Positions 9,697 through 19,507 are shown, counted from the stretch's first letter. The stretch: DNA of 64,000 nucleotides from Corynebacterium minutissimum (GCF_016889765.1 NZ_CP069533.1:806001-870000); one strand, 5' to 3'. Numbers and translations: made by a program. The notes: generated from the sequence alone by a model not told the origin.

Positions 9697-11859
9697 CTAC
9701 AGCATGCAGGATACGCAGCCCTCAACCTCAGTTCCCTCCAACGCCATCTGGCGCAGGCGGATGTAGTAGAGGGTCTTAATGCCCTTACGCCAGGCATAAA
9801 TCTGGGCGCGGTTGATGTCACGGGTGGTGGCGGTGTCCTTGAAGAACAAGGTCAGCGACAAACCCTGGTCCACGTACTTGGTGGCAACGGCGTAGGTGTC
9901 GATGATCTTCTCGTAACCGATCTCGTAGGAATCCTTGAAGTACTCAAGGTTGTCGTTATCCATGTGCGGCGCCGGGTAGTAGACGCGGCCAATCTTGCCT
10001 TCCTTACGGATTTCGATCTTGGAGGCAATCGGGTGGATAGACGAGGTCGAGTTGTTGATGTAGGAAATCGAACCAGTCGGCGGCACCGCCTGCAGGTTAC
10101 GGTTGTAGATGCCGTGCTTGGCGACGTCCTCCTTCAACTGCGCCCACTCCTCCGCCGTCGGCGTGTGAATGGAGGAAGCCGCGAACAGCTCCTTGACGCG
10201 CTCGGTGCGGGGCACGAAATCAGCCGGGTCATAGCGGTCGAAGAATTCACCACTTGCATACTCGGACTGGGGGAACTCCGTGAAGTACTCGCCGCGCTCA
10301 CGAGCCAGTTTGTTGGATGCTCGCAGTGCGGCGTACATGATGGCCGCGAAGTAAGCGTTGGTGAAGTCCAAGCCTTCCTCGGAGCCATACTCGATGTGCT
10401 CGCGACCGAGGTAGCCGTGCAGGTTCATCTGGCCCAAGCCGATGGCATGGGAATCATCGTTGCCCTTGCGCACCGACGGCACGGAGTTAATGGACGTCTT
10501 ATCCGCCACTGCAGTCAGGCCACGGATGGCGGTTTCCACAGTCAGCGCGAAGTCAGGGGAATCCATGGTGGCCGCAATGTTGAGCGATCCCAGGTTGCAG
10601 GAGATGTCACTGCCCAAGGTCTTGTAGGTCAGGTCTTCATTGAGCTCGGAAGGAGCATTCACCTGCAGAATCTCAGAGCACAGGTTCGACATGTTGATAC
10701 GGCCGGTCTTGACCGGGTTCGCGCGGTTTACGGTGTCCTCAAACATGATGTACGGGTAGCCGGACTCGAACTGCAGCTCTGCGATGGTCTGGAAGAAGTG
10801 ACGGGCGTTGATCTTCTTCTTGCGGATCCGCGGATCCTCCACCATCTCTTCGTAGTGCTCAGTGACAGAGATATCTGCGAAAGGCTTGCCGTAGACGCGC
10901 TCGACGTCATACGGGCTAAATAGGTACATGTCATCGTTCTTGCGGGCCAGCTCGAAGGTGATGTCCGGAACGACGATTCCCAGCGACAAGGTCTTGATAC
11001 GGATCTTTTCATCCGCGTTTTCACGCTTGGTATCAAGGAAGTTCATGATGTCTGGGTGGTGTGCGTTGAGGTACACCGCACCAGCGCCCTGGCGTGCGCC
11101 CAGCTGGTTGGCATAGGAGAAGGAATCCTCCAGAAGCTTCATCACCGGAATGACGCCGGACGACTGGTTTTCGATGTGCTTGATCGGTGCGCCCGATTCG
11201 CGGATGTTGGTCAGCAGCAGTGCTACGCCACCACCGCGCTTGGACAGCTGCAGTGCGGAGTTGATGGAGCGACCGATGGACTCCATGTTGTCTTCGATGC
11301 GCAGCAGGAAGCAGGATACGAGCTCGCCACGCTGGGCCTTGCCAGCATTGAGGAAGGTCGGGGTCGCCGGCTGGAAACGGCCGGTCATGATTTCATCCAC
11401 GAGGTGCTCAGCCACCTCGGTATCGCCGTCTGCAAGGAAAAGTGCCGTCATGGACACGCGATCTTCGAAGCGCTCGAGGTAGCGGCGGCCGTCAAAGGTC
11501 TTCAGCGTGTAAGAGGTGTAGTACTTGTAGGCACCCAGGAAGGACTTGAAGCGGAACTTGTAGGAGTATGCACGCTTGAAGAGGGACTTAATGAAGTCGA
11601 AATCGTACTGCTCGAGCAGCTCCGGCTCGTAGTACTTGTTTTCCACCAGGTAGTGCATCTTTTCTTCCAGGTCATGGAAGTAGACGGTGTTCTGGTTGAC
11701 GTGCTGGAGGAAGAATTGGTTCGCGGCCTCACGGTCCTTGTCGAACTGAATCTTGCCGTTCTCGTCATACAGATTGAGCAGTGCGTTCAGCGCGTGATAG
11801 TCCAGCTGCTCTTCAGGCTTCACAGGTTCGGCGACGGTCTTACCCAGTTGCGTGGTCAC
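9697..11859 (-). CDS. nrdE: Class Ib ribonucleotide reductase, catalytic subunit
   Basis: Reduces NDPs to dNDPs using a thiyl radical passed from NrdF. The 10-strand barrel motifs are present ([31 protein letters not shown]), and the C-terminal tail EGCVSCML carries the CxxC pair that glutaredoxin-like NrdH re-reduces. Two in-frame GTG codons, 11868 and 11859, follow AGAAAGG. 11859 has the better spacing and gives 720 residues, the length I recall for the C. ammoniagenes protein. It is the third gene of nrdH-nrdI-nrdE, 74 nt after nrdI, and lacks the N-terminal ATP-cone of class Ia enzymes. Confidence 0.96.
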   Translation of the reverse strand: MTTQLGKTVAEPVKPEEQLDYHALNALLNLYDENGKIQFDKDREAANQFFLQHVNQNTVYFHDLEEKMHYLVENKYYEPELLEQYDFDFIKSLFKRAYSYKFRFKSFLGAYKYYTSYTLKTFDGRRYLERFEDRVSMTALFLADGDTEVAEHLVDEIMTGRFQPATPTFLNAGKAQRGELVSCFLLRIEDNMESIGRSINSALQLSKRGGGVALLLTNIRESGAPIKHIENQSSGVIPVMKLLEDSFSYANQLGARQGAGAVYLNAHHPDIMNFLDTKRENADEKIRIKTLSLGIVVPDITFELARKNDDMYLFSPYDVERVYGKPFADISVTEHYEEMVEDPRIRKKKINARHFFQTIAELQFESGYPYIMFEDTVNRANPVKTGRINMSNLCSEILQVNAPSELNEDLTYKTLGSDISCNLGSLNIAATMDSPDFALTVETAIRGLTAVADKTSINSVPSVRKGNDDSHAIGLGQMNLHGYLGREHIEYGSEEGLDFTNAYFAAIMYAALRASNKLARERGEYFTEFPQSEYASGEFFDRYDPADFVPRTERVKELFAASSIHTPTAEEWAQLKEDVAKHGIYNRNLQAVPPTGSISYINNSTSSIHPIASKIEIRKEGKIGRVYYPAPHMDNDNLEYFKDSYEIGYEKIIDTYAVATKYVDQGLSLTLFFKDTATTRDINRAQIYAWRKGIKTLYYIRLRQMALEGTEVEGCVSCML

Positions 11860-11933
11860 GACGTTCACGGGCCTTTCTTTGTTATGGCGAAATTGGAGAG
11901 ACGAAAATCTACAGGGAATACATAGGAGAAGCC

Positions 11934-12359
11934 CTAGGCTGCAAGGCCTAAGGCTGCGGCGTTGGCCAGCAGGCCTTCGCGGCAAATTGTGACATCTTCC
12001 TCGGTACCAAGAAGTTCGAAACGGTACACATAAGGCACCTTACACTTGGCGGCGATGACATCGCCGGCCTTGCCAAAGTCGGTACCGAAATTGCTGTTTC
12101 CTCCGGCCACGACCGCACGGATAAAGCTGCGGTTGTGCTCGTTATTAAGGAAACGTATGACCTGCTTGGGTACAGGCCTCGTGTTCTGCTTGCTTATCGA
12201 CGCCCCTCCCCCATACGTCGGACACACCAAGACGTAGGGTTCGTTGACGATAAGCGGCTCATCAGTCAGGCGCAGCGGGATGCGGACGCTAGGAAGGCCG
12301 AGCTTCTCAACGAAGCGGTGGGTATTTTCCGTGGCGGAAGAGAAATACACGACCAACAT
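11934..12359 (-). CDS. nrdI: NrdI flavodoxin-like protein
   Basis: 141 residues with the NrdI pattern: [17 protein letters not shown] for the phosphate loop and CPTYGGG plus [10 protein letters not shown] around the flavin. NrdI supplies the oxidant that assembles the Mn-tyrosyl radical in NrdF. It sits 9 nt behind nrdH and ahead of nrdE in a single operon. Confidence 0.95.
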   Translation of the reverse strand: MLVVYFSSATENTHRFVEKLGLPSVRIPLRLTDEPLIVNEPYVLVCPTYGGGASISKQNTRPVPKQVIRFLNNEHNRSFIRAVVAGGNSNFGTDFGKAGDVIAAKCKVPYVYRFELLGTEEDVTICREGLLANAAALGLAA

Positions 12360-12368
12360 AACGAAATT

Positions 12369-12608
12369 TTATGCAGTTGCCGCCAAGGAGCTCAGGCTCT
12401 TGATGCGGTCAGGACGGAAGCCAGACCAGTGCTCGCCGTTGGCCTCGACGACCGGTGCCTGGACGTAGCCCAGAGCCATGACGTAGTCGCGAGCCTCGTC
12501 GTCCATGGAGATGTCCACCATGTCGTACTCAAGACCGGCGCGGTCGAGAGCCTTCTTGGTGGCGTTGCACTGAACGCAGGCGGGCTTGGTGTAGAGAGTG
12601 ATGCTCAT
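12369..12608 (-). CDS. nrdH: Glutaredoxin-like NrdH
   Basis: 79 residues with the redox motif CVQC at positions 11-14 and the C-terminal SGFRPDRI segment typical of NrdH. It passes electrons from thioredoxin reductase to NrdE. The ATG at 12608 follows GGAAACC, the usual short NrdH start; a longer open frame upstream crosses the promoter and is not used. First gene of nrdHIE, controlled by the NrdR boxes upstream. Confidence 0.95.
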   Translation of the reverse strand: MSITLYTKPACVQCNATKKALDRAGLEYDMVDISMDDEARDYVMALGYVQAPVVEANGEHWSGFRPDRIKSLSSLAATA

Positions 12609-12714
12609 GTGACGGTTTCCTTTGACGCTGCACACGTAGTGACTAATGAATTCTGCTGAGTGACTTTTAGCTCTGGCTACGCGGTGTAGGGCCGCCGCCT
12701 GAGCAACATCAACG

Positions 12715-12762
12715 ACACTATACTTTGTGCCGAAACCCCGCAACTGACACTACATGTAGTAG
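12715..12762 (-). promoter_or_regulatory. Tandem NrdR boxes over the nrdHIE promoter
   Basis: Two 16-bp sites resemble the NrdR consensus ACACTATATATAGTGT: ACACTATACTTTGTGC at 12715-12730 and ACACTACATGTAGTAG at 12747-12762. Their starts are 32 bp apart, three helical turns, the classic NrdR pair spacing. The first overlaps the minus-strand -10 TATAGT (12717-12722), so binding would block transcription. Confidence 0.85.
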
Positions 12763-12912
12763 TTACAACGATGATATTCCCAGGACGTAAGCCCCCCAGC
12801 CCCCACATGTTGACCTTGCACACCCCACTTCATCACCAACGCCGTAACTACACGGGTGGTATTTCCCGCAAGTTAACCAAACGTTCACCAGTTTTGTGGC
12901 AAACACCACAAA

Positions 12913-12936
12913 CGGGCGCGGCCCGCGCCGCGCCCG
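12913..12936 (-). terminator. GC-rich terminator hairpin after the lipase gene
   Basis: A 10-bp perfect stem (12913-12922 with 12927-12936) and 4-nt loop, 33 nt beyond the lipase stop, followed on the minus strand by a T/G-rich run. The rest of 12763-12912 has no gene I can support. Confidence 0.6.
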
Positions 12937-12968
12937 GTAAGTCTGATTCACGAAGCAGTCAGGAGACC

Positions 12969-13853
12969 TCAGCCCCTCGTACACGTTGACGGGTCCGGCC
13001 CCTGCCCCTCTTCGCGGGTCAAACCGAAAAGCACTTGGCTCATCACCGTGGTGTCTCGAGGCAAATCTGGATGTAGCGGCTCTGCCCCACACAGCTCACC
13101 GAGGTCGATATTAACCACGTCAGCGCCGCCCACAGCTTCCAGCACAGAGGTCGAGTTGGGCGTCACGGTGACATCAGCAGGCGAGTAAATCGAGGTATAC
13201 AACGGGCCCGGCGCTGTATCCGGCAAGGCATTGAGATTCTCCATAAACTCAGACCCCACCACCTGCTGAATACCAGCGCTGCTTGCAAAGAAGCGCGCCA
13301 AGTTCGGCATGGCCGCAATCATCTTCGCCAACACCGTCCCCATACCGTCGAGCGTGGTGCCGTGGAAATTGCCGCCTAGTGCCACCGCATGGGAAACATG
13401 TTCCGGCGAGCCATACATCTGGGTGTAGGTCTTAATGTGCAACCCGCCCTGCGAGTGCCCCACGAGGTTCACCTTCTCGCTTCCGGTTACTTCCCGTACA
13501 TAGTCAATCTGTTCTGCGACCTCACGCGCCGACTCGTCGAGGTCGGCGATCCCCTTCGTGCGTGCACTTGCGTTCTGCAGCGTCACATCATAAGCCCCGT
13601 AGTCAAACGCCCACACGCACATCCCTCGGTCTTGCAGAACTGGGATGAGTTCGTCCCACGTAGAAGCATTGTCAGATGTTCCATGTATGAGCACAACCGG
13701 CTCACGTACCTCACCGCTCGCTACGCAAGAGGGATCATTGATGCCCAGTGACGGGTCAGCCGTACTGACCAAATCAATGTCTACAGCGTGGGCCACCGGT
13801 GCCGAGAACCCAACGACGGCAGCACACATCGCCGCCGCGATACGCCTTTTCAT
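12969..13853 (-). CDS. Secreted lipase/esterase, alpha/beta hydrolase
   Basis: 294 residues. The first 23 form a signal peptide (MKRR, a hydrophobic stretch, AHA cleavage site). The mature part has VVLIHGTSDNASTW, an oxyanion loop, and the nucleophile elbow GHSQGG with Ser134, followed by GGNFHGTT. This pattern is that of exported actinobacterial triacylglycerol lipases (class 2 type). Three cysteines near both ends could form disulfides outside the cell. The natural substrate is unknown; corynebacteria need host or medium lipids, so lipid scavenging is plausible. Monocistronic, with its own terminator. Confidence 0.85.
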   Translation of the reverse strand: MKRRIAAAMCAAVVGFSAPVAHAVDIDLVSTADPSLGINDPSCVASGEVREPVVLIHGTSDNASTWDELIPVLQDRGMCVWAFDYGAYDVTLQNASARTKGIADLDESAREVAEQIDYVREVTGSEKVNLVGHSQGGLHIKTYTQMYGSPEHVSHAVALGGNFHGTTLDGMGTVLAKMIAAMPNLARFFASSAGIQQVVGSEFMENLNALPDTAPGPLYTSIYSPADVTVTPNSTSVLEAVGGADVVNIDLGELCGAEPLHPDLPRDTTVMSQVLFGLTREEGQGPDPSTCTRG

Positions 13854-13954
13854 ACGCTATTTCTTCTTTCTATTGTCCGCTGGGGAATGTTCTAACCCCA
13901 CCCGATAATTATATTCATCGGAGCTAATTTGGCGAGGCAGACGGGCATAAAAAA

Positions 13955-13991
13955 ATTCCGCCTCCCCCAAATTAAGTGGAGGAGGCGGAAT
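13955..13991 (-). terminator. Intrinsic terminator after rpmJ
   Basis: ATTCCGCCTCC at 13955-13965 pairs with GGAGGCGGAAT at 13981-13991, and on the minus strand the stem is followed by a run of seven U. It starts 16 nt beyond the rpmJ stop. Confidence 0.92.
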
Positions 13992-14007
13992 GAGAATCCC
14001 TCGATTC

Positions 14008-14130
14008 TTAGCCCTGGCGAGCCTTGAAGCGCGGATCCTTCTTGTTGATCACGAAGACCTTACCGTGGCGGCGAATAACCTGGGCGCCCGGCTTCTTCTT
14101 CAGCGACCGAAGCGACTTGCGAACCTTCAT
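14008..14130 (-). CDS. rpmJ: 50S ribosomal protein L36, cysteine-free form
   Basis: A 40-residue basic protein starting [15 protein letters not shown] and ending DPRFKARQG. It aligns with L36 but lacks the three Cys and one His that bind zinc in the ordinary form, so it belongs to the zinc-independent C-minus group. Such paralogs replace the zinc form when zinc is short and are often under Zur control; I saw no convincing Zur site upstream. A second, zinc-binding copy may exist elsewhere in the genome. Confidence 0.93.
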   Translation of the reverse strand: MKVRKSLRSLKKKPGAQVIRRHGKVFVINKKDPRFKARQG

Positions 14131-14254
14131 CGGGCGCTCCTTTCGTTATGCGCAAACTTCATGCGAGTGGTTAGTTCAAAGCATAGCCGGGCGAAGGGCC
14201 CAGCAATGACACGAGGAAAAATGTTACCGCACAAGCGCGTCATTACCAAAACAC

Positions 14255-15574
14255 TCACGCTTGAGAGTATTTCGACCGCAATTCCTCGGAGACCTCACCC
14301 AGCGTCTTGCCCATCGTTTCCGGTACGAGCGCGCGCGTATAGCCCAGCGCTACCACGCCCAACACCGCAAAGACGCCAAACGCTAGTGAACCGCCAAGCC
14401 ACTCCACCACCGGCAGGAAGAACTGCGCTACCACCCAGTTGCTCACCCACAGGGCCAAGCCCGCAATGCCCATTCCCAAACCGCGTACCTGCGCCGGCAC
14501 GATCTCAGAAATAAGGAGCCACGTTGCCGGTGACACCGCCGCTTGTTGGCACGCGATGAACGCCGCCATGCAGGCCAACGACACCATAGCCAGCGGTGTC
14601 GAATCCTGCGCGAAGTGGTACACCACTGCAAGCACCACGAGCGATACTACGTTGCCACCCAGCCCAACCATGAGCAGGCGACGCCGCCCCACGCGGTCTA
14701 CAACGCGCATACCGACCACGCAGGCAATAACCGACACCACGCCGATCACCATGGACGTGTACACCGAGCTTGTCGTCGACAAGCCCACCTGATTCATCAT
14801 GGTCGGCGCGAAGTACACAATCGCATTAACGCCCGTAATCTGCTGCGTCAGCCCCATGAGCATGGCCAGCCCGACCGCCCAGCGCATCCACCTGTGCGCG
14901 GACAGTGCGGCCCATTCGCCTGTGCTTGGCGACGCCCCCTTCTCCTCCCCCGCCCCTACCCGTGCGCGCACAGCGGCCGCGTCATCATGACGGCCCTGCG
15001 AGGCCAGCCATACCGGCGTATCAGGCAAGAAGAACATTCCAATGGCCAGCGCGGCACCCGGCACCGCCGCGAGTCCCAGCATCCACTGCCAGCTGCCCGT
15101 TGAGGCAAGCGCGGAGTTCACCCCATAAGCCACTAGCTGACCTACCACAATCATGAGCGTGTTCAGTGACACCATCCGCCCACGCACCGCGGCCGGAGTG
15201 ATTTCTGAGATGTACATCGGCGACACTATGGACACTGCGCCTACTGCTAGCCCCAAGACTGCGCGGGCCGTGGCAAGTTCCGTCGTCGAACCCGCCAATG
15301 CGCACCACACCGATCCCGCAAGGAAGATAAGGCCGCCGAGGATAAGCGCGCGACGTCGGCCCATCCTATCCGCAACACGCCCCGCAGCCAGCGCACCCAC
15401 GGCAGCCCCGACGAGCAGCATTGAGGTCACCAACCCCTCCTGGTGTGCTGACATATCGAACTCTGAGCCCACAAAGAGCAGTGCGCCAGACATGACGCCG
15501 GTGTCATAGCCAAAGAGGAGACCCCCCAGCGCTGCCACGCCAGCGATGACCAACACGTAAGAATCTTTGTTCAC
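14255..15574 (-). CDS. Sugar-porter family MFS transporter
   Basis: 439 residues with about 12 membrane spans and the sugar-porter signatures: [16 protein letters not shown] in TM1, DRMGRRRAL after TM2, [15 protein letters not shown] in TM7, DRVGRRRLL after TM8 and [10 protein letters not shown] near the end. Relatives include XylE, AraE and the inositol carriers IolT1/IolT2 of C. glutamicum. The likely reaction is proton-coupled uptake of a hexose, pentose or inositol; the substrate cannot be told. GTG 15574 has no ribosome site and lies 8 nt after a -10-like GACAAT, consistent with a leaderless mRNA. It diverges from nadE with only about 36 bp between starts. Confidence 0.85.
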   Translation of the reverse strand: MNKDSYVLVIAGVAALGGLLFGYDTGVMSGALLFVGSEFDMSAHQEGLVTSMLLVGAAVGALAAGRVADRMGRRRALILGGLIFLAGSVWCALAGSTTELATARAVLGLAVGAVSIVSPMYISEITPAAVRGRMVSLNTLMIVVGQLVAYGVNSALASTGSWQWMLGLAAVPGAALAIGMFFLPDTPVWLASQGRHDDAAAVRARVGAGEEKGASPSTGEWAALSAHRWMRWAVGLAMLMGLTQQITGVNAIVYFAPTMMNQVGLSTTSSVYTSMVIGVVSVIACVVGMRVVDRVGRRRLLMVGLGGNVVSLVVLAVVYHFAQDSTPLAMVSLACMAAFIACQQAAVSPATWLLISEIVPAQVRGLGMGIAGLALWVSNWVVAQFFLPVVEWLGGSLAFGVFAVLGVVALGYTRALVPETMGKTLGEVSEELRSKYSQA

Positions 15575-15610
15575 GAGTGCATATTGTCGCAGGCGGCTAC
15601 CATGGTCGTC

Positions 15611-16420
15611 ATGTCACACGAATCCACAAACCTCCAGCAGGACATCATAAAAGCCCTGGGTACCAAGCCCTTGATCGATCCAGCGGAGGAGGTTGAGCGC
15701 CGCGTCACATTCCTCGCCGACTACCTTCGTACCACCGGCGCGAAAGGCTACGTCCTCGGCATTTCCGGCGGCCAGGATTCCACGCTAGCTGGCCGCTTGG
15801 CGCAGCTGGCCGTCGAACGCGTCGAGGGCGCGCATTTCTGGGCGCTTCGCCTCCCCCACGGCGTGCAGGCAGATGAGGAGGATGCCCAGGTAGCGCTCGA
15901 CTTCATCCAGCCCGATTACCGCCTGACCATCAATATCGCTGAAGCCACAGCTGCCCTCAATAGCGCGGTTGCTACTGCTCTCGAGGCTTCCACACTCGGC
16001 GATTTCAACCGCGGCAACCTCAAGGCCCGCCTCCGCATGGCTGCCCAGTACGCGGTGGCCGGGGAGGTCGGCGCCCTGGTAATTGGTAGTGACCATGCCG
16101 CCGAAAACGTCACTGCATTCTTCACCAAGTGGGGAGACGGCGCCGCCGATCTCATCCCGTTAGCCGGCCTCAACAAGCGCCAGGGCGCCCAGCTTCTTGA
16201 GCACCTCGGTGCACCTGAATCCACGTGGACAAAGATCCCTACTGCGGACCTTGAGGATGATCGCCCGCTGCTTTCGGACGAAGAAGCCCTCGGCGTCACC
16301 TATACCCACATTGATGATTACCTCGAAGGCAAGGCCGTGCCTGCCGACGCCCAGGAACGCATCGAAACCCTCTGGCGCCAAGGCGCCCACAAGCGTGTCA
16401 TGCCTCCCGGCCCTCAATAG
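15611..16420 (+). CDS. nadE: Ammonia-dependent NAD synthetase
   Basis: Amidates deamido-NAD to NAD. SGGQDS at about residues 52-57 is the PP-loop for ATP, and [17 protein letters not shown] matches the deamido-NAD site. At 269 residues there is no room for a glutaminase domain, so free ammonia is the nitrogen donor. ATG 15611 gives the usual N-terminus; ATG 15602 in frame would add 3 residues. No Shine-Dalgarno is visible for either. The gene diverges tightly from the MFS transporter. Confidence 0.94.
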   Translation: MSHESTNLQQDIIKALGTKPLIDPAEEVERRVTFLADYLRTTGAKGYVLGISGGQDSTLAGRLAQLAVERVEGAHFWALRLPHGVQADEEDAQVALDFIQPDYRLTINIAEATAALNSAVATALEASTLGDFNRGNLKARLRMAAQYAVAGEVGALVIGSDHAAENVTAFFTKWGDGAADLIPLAGLNKRQGAQLLEHLGAPESTWTKIPTADLEDDRPLLSDEEALGVTYTHIDDYLEGKAVPADAQERIETLWRQGAHKRVMPPGPQ

Positions 16421-16468
16421 CCGCCTTGCGGTTGCGGGGTTGGTGGGCCTGTTTTAGTCTCTGTGGTC

Positions 16469-17578
16469 ATGGGGGTATTAGAAACCTACTTCCACTACCG
16501 CAACTCGGGGATCGCGCTAGTGGAACAAGCATCCAGCTCACCCGACGAGCTTCGCGCGCTCGGCGCCGACCCAGCCGATGCCACAGAACTCGCCCACCTT
16601 CACCGCACCTACTTCGGGCACACTCGCTTCACCGGCAAACAACGCAAAGCACGCGCCGCCGCGGTCGCACAACAACATAGCCTTAGCATTCTCACCCTGA
16701 TCGAGTCCTACACCGCACGCGTGAAAAAAGACCTCGATGCCTGGAACCTCCGCATCAAGCTTGCCGGCACCCCCGCCCACAAAATCCGCCAGGTTGCCAC
16801 CAAGCGCTTAAAGGAGCTTCGTGCCAAACGTGTAGCTAAACCCGGAGTCCGCTTCACCTACCGCTCCAAGGGACCTAACTCCATCACCATCACCGACGCC
16901 CCGACCGTCATCGCCGATATCCGCGGAACCCTAGAATCCGTTAATAAAACAAACCTGCTTGATGCCGCCCGCACCGTCATTGTCACCGGCGGTATTGGCA
17001 CCAAACCCGCCGTACATGCCCAAGTCGTTGTCACCCTCAACGAACTCGACCAAATCATCAACGGGGATGGGGAGGAAATCGAACTTAACCTCACCAACGG
17101 CGCACGCATGACCGGCGCAGACTTTTTGGCCTACAAGTTTGCCGAGATTGGCTACGCCACCATCATCCACCCCCTTGAAGGCCCGGTGAACTCCTACCGG
17201 ATTAAGCGGCATGCCAGCTGGAAACAACGCATCAGCCTGGCAGCTGAATTCCAAACCTGCTCTAGGCCCGGCTGCAACAAACCCGCTGATTACTGCGAAG
17301 TCCACCACCTCATCCCCTGGCAAGCAGGAGGTTTCACCAACCTCAAAAACCTCACCTTCCTATGCGCCTACCACAACAGCATTAACGACGATGACCCCAA
17401 ACGCCCCACCGGCAGGGGCTACATGTTCCGGCTGAACACCGGGGTGAGCTACATCCCGCCCTGGGGTGTGCCAATTACCGCCATGCCCGAATACCAAGAA
17501 GCCACAACCAGACTCGCTTCTGAGAAAGCAGCACGACAAACAACAGGCCAACCACCCGACCCACCGGGTGCGAGCTGA
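16469..17578 (+). CDS. HNH endonuclease-domain protein (DUF222/13E12-like)
   Basis: 369 residues. The C-terminal part holds an HNH nuclease core: paired cysteines C264 and C269, the H-H pair at 279-280 (VHHLIPW), and C299 and H302 (LCAYHN). The N-terminal two thirds resembles the DUF222 helical region of the actinobacterial 13E12 repeat family, which exists in many copies per genome and whose function is unknown. ATG 16469 lies 8 nt after TAGTCT, again pointing to a leaderless mRNA; GTG 16463 is too close. No transposase or inverted repeat is seen beside it. Codon use is rich in ACC and AAC but not out of line with neighbours. Confidence 0.8.
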   Translation: MGVLETYFHYRNSGIALVEQASSSPDELRALGADPADATELAHLHRTYFGHTRFTGKQRKARAAAVAQQHSLSILTLIESYTARVKKDLDAWNLRIKLAGTPAHKIRQVATKRLKELRAKRVAKPGVRFTYRSKGPNSITITDAPTVIADIRGTLESVNKTNLLDAARTVIVTGGIGTKPAVHAQVVVTLNELDQIINGDGEEIELNLTNGARMTGADFLAYKFAEIGYATIIHPLEGPVNSYRIKRHASWKQRISLAAEFQTCSRPGCNKPADYCEVHHLIPWQAGGFTNLKNLTFLCAYHNSINDDDPKRPTGRGYMFRLNTGVSYIPPWGVPITAMPEYQEATTRLASEKAARQTTGQPPDPPGAS

Positions 17579-17653
17579 AGCTTCGCACCCACGCCGAGAC
17601 GCCGAAACCCGCCAACCACACCACGGTCAGCGGGCACATCGGCGATCCCACAC

Positions 17654-18376
17654 CTAGCTGAGGAGCTCAATCGTGGCTTGTGCCGCCCTGCCTAAAGGTC
17701 CGTAATAGGCAGGCCCATGCGTCGTAGCGTGAACCGCCAAGGGGTGCAGCTGGTGCATCGGCACCCACTTTTCGTATTCTGCCGGCACCCCATAACCGCG
17801 CAGAATCTCCTCATAATACGGCGTGCCAAAAAGCTCCAGCATGGCTAGGTCTGTCCACGGGTGCCCGCCATGCGCAGCTGGGTCAATCATGACTGCCGAG
17901 TCCGCAGTAAAGAGCACGTTGCCCGCCCACAAATCACCATGGATCCGCGCAGGCGCCACATCCCAGGACGCTGATTGAAAGGCATCGGTGGCGCGCTGGG
18001 TGACGTCGCGAAGCTCCTGCGGCAGCGTCACCACAAAGGGAAGTACGCGCTGCTGCGCGTAAAACTCTCCCCAACTCGAGCATGGTTCACAGGGCTGCTC
18101 CACGCGCCCAATGAAGTTCGCACCTTCCCATCCCTCGGGCGGAGCACCGAAGGCCGAAGCACCTGACTCATGTACCTCGCGAAGCGCCGCACCGAAGGTA
18201 CGCGCTGCCTGTGCGCTCGGACGCGCCTGCGCTACGCGACGCGTACTAATCGTCGAATCCGTCAGCCCCGCGACCTCAACCACGACGTCCTTACGTGCGG
18301 CTGCTAACCAGCGCAGGCCCGCGGCCTCCGCGCCGGCTTGGTCAGGTCGCGCTACTGACTTGGTATAAACATCCAT
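17654..18376 (-). CDS. Fructosamine-kinase-like phosphotransferase
   Basis: About 240 residues. The catalytic loop IHGDLWAGNVLF and the metal site MIDPAAHGGHPWTDLAMLELFG are those of the fructosamine-3-kinase/ketosamine-kinase family, a branch of the APH/choline-kinase fold. These enzymes phosphorylate sugar-amine adducts and so reverse protein glycation; bacterial substrates are mostly low-molecular ketosamines or free sugars. The N-lobe is shorter than usual: the ATP-binding lysine region is not obvious, so activity is uncertain. ATG 18376 was chosen because the frame upstream runs through a tRNA. Confidence 0.75.
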   Translation of the reverse strand: MDVYTKSVARPDQAGAEAAGLRWLAAARKDVVVEVAGLTDSTISTRRVAQARPSAQAARTFGAALREVHESGASAFGAPPEGWEGANFIGRVEQPCEPCSSWGEFYAQQRVLPFVVTLPQELRDVTQRATDAFQSASWDVAPARIHGDLWAGNVLFTADSAVMIDPAAHGGHPWTDLAMLELFGTPYYEEILRGYGVPAEYEKWVPMHQLHPLAVHATTHGPAYYGPLGRAAQATIELLS

Positions 18377-18391
18377 GCACCCCAGCATAGG

Positions 18392-18421
18392 AAAAGGCCG
18401 CCTCCCTTCACGGAGACGGCC
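18392..18421 (-). terminator. Terminator after the tRNA-Ala pair
   Basis: On the minus strand GGCCGTCTCC (18421-18412), a 5-nt loop and GGGAGGCGGCC end in UUUUCC. It starts 6 nt beyond the first tRNA-Ala, between that tRNA and the kinase gene. Confidence 0.85.
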
Positions 18422-18426
18422 AGCGG

Positions 18427-18499
18427 TGGAGCTAACGGGATTCGAACCCGTGACCCCCACACTGCCAGTGTGGTGCGCTACCAACTGCGCCATAGCCCC
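18427..18499 (-). tRNA. tRNA-Ala (GGC), copy 1
   Basis: 73-nt cloverleaf on the minus strand beginning GGGGCTATGGCGCAG; the 7-nt anticodon loop CTGGCAG gives GGC. The T-arm is GGTTCGAATCC and the discriminator is A. CCA is not encoded. It is identical to the copy 22 bp upstream. Confidence 0.96.
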
Positions 18500-18521
18500 A
18501 AGGCGGTATTGAATTTTAAAG

Positions 18522-18594
18522 TGGAGCTAACGGGATTCGAACCCGTGACCCCCACACTGCCAGTGTGGTGCGCTACCAACTGCGCCATAGCCCC
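18522..18594 (-). tRNA. tRNA-Ala (GGC), copy 2
   Basis: The same 73 nt as the neighbouring copy, transcribed first of the pair. Identity does not extend into the flanks, which suggests an old tandem duplication kept by gene conversion or selection. Confidence 0.96.
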
Positions 18595-18639
18595 TCATAC
18601 GAGGTACAACCTTCACGGTTGCAACTCGTAACAATATAT

Positions 18640-18679
18640 CGCGCCCCAATTCGCGAACCAAATCGCGAGATGGGGCGCG
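18640..18679 (-). terminator. Terminator after the DsbA-like gene
   Basis: CGCGCCCCA (18640-18648) pairs with TGGGGCGCG (18671-18679), and an inner TCGCGA pair extends it. It lies 16 nt beyond the stop of the DsbA-like gene and ahead of the tRNA-Ala pair; an AT-rich tract follows rather than a clean U-run. Confidence 0.75.
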
Positions 18680-18694
18680 TTATTTACTCAATCG

Positions 18695-19450
18695 CTACTT
18701 ATCCAGGACGAGGTCAACCCATTCCATGATGGACGTGTTCTCATCCTCCGGGATGTCCTTGCCATCCTTGATGATGCGCGGCGAGGACACGCTGCCAGTT
18801 TCGGACTCCAGCTTCTCGTAGTTGGCGGCAACGAGCTCGTTGCCTTCGCCCACCTTGGCTTCCTTGATGGCCATGACGGTGTCCTTGTCAGCGCCCAAGG
18901 ACTTCGCGGCGTCAGCGAAATCAGCCAAATCCCACTTGTTGTAGACCTTGGACTGGTTCTCCATCAGGTACTTACGCAAGTTCCAGTACAGCTTGGCATC
19001 ACCAGACTTGGCCACCTGTTCCATTGCAGCAGCAGCCTTGGAGGAGTGACCCTTGTTGGTCTTGATGCTCTCAAGGCCGTTCTGGCTTCCGTCCAAGAAG
19101 TTCAGGGAGCGAACGTGGACGATGAGCTTGCCCTCGTCGATGGCGTCCTTCATCTGCCCGTCAGTTTCCTTGGCCAAGTCACCACAGTGGGGGCAAGAGT
19201 AGTCTTCGTAGAGCTCAACCTCGACAGCGTCCTTCCCAGCCTCAGCGGACTTGAGGGTCACTGCGTTGTCTGCCAGAGACATTTCCATGGTGACGTCTTC
19301 TGCAGCGTAGTCCCCCAACGCATCGGTTTGGGCGCTGCGACCTTGGTAGACGATGTAGCCGATAACCACGGCCACGATGACCAGAAGAACAGCGAGGCCC
19401 CAGAGGAATCCACTATTACCCTTGGAGTTGGGGTCTTTAACTGTGCTCAT
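18695..19450 (-). CDS. Membrane-anchored DsbA-like thiol-disulfide protein
   Basis: 251 residues: a cytosolic N-tail, one membrane span at about 15-36, then an extracytoplasmic thioredoxin fold with the CPHC active site at 86-89 (YEDYSCPHCG) and a helical insert. CPHC is the E. coli DsbA motif and implies an oxidising role in folding secreted proteins, as for MdbA-type enzymes of Actinobacteria. The cis-Pro region reads SVSSPRI. A MauE/DoxX gene lies just upstream, separated by 57 nt and transcribed the same way; the pair may work as one redox unit, which is inference. Confidence 0.87.
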   Translation of the reverse strand: MSTVKDPNSKGNSGFLWGLAVLLVIVAVVIGYIVYQGRSAQTDALGDYAAEDVTMEMSLADNAVTLKSAEAGKDAVEVELYEDYSCPHCGDLAKETDGQMKDAIDEGKLIVHVRSLNFLDGSQNGLESIKTNKGHSSKAAAAMEQVAKSGDAKLYWNLRKYLMENQSKVYNKWDLADFADAAKSLGADKDTVMAIKEAKVGEGNELVAANYEKLESETGSVSSPRIIKDGKDIPEDENTSIMEWVDLVLDK

Positions 19451-19507
19451 TGAACAACCTTGCCTTCATGACATTTCTTCGAACAGATGGAAGCCTACAC
19501 ACCGTAG

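Noticed and set aside
16469..17578. HNH gene as a mobile intron or transposon
   Set aside because: No group I/II intron features, terminal repeats or target duplication are visible around it.
18377..18493. N-terminal extension of the fructosamine-kinase frame
   Set aside because: The extra residues are the translated tRNA-Ala and its terminator.
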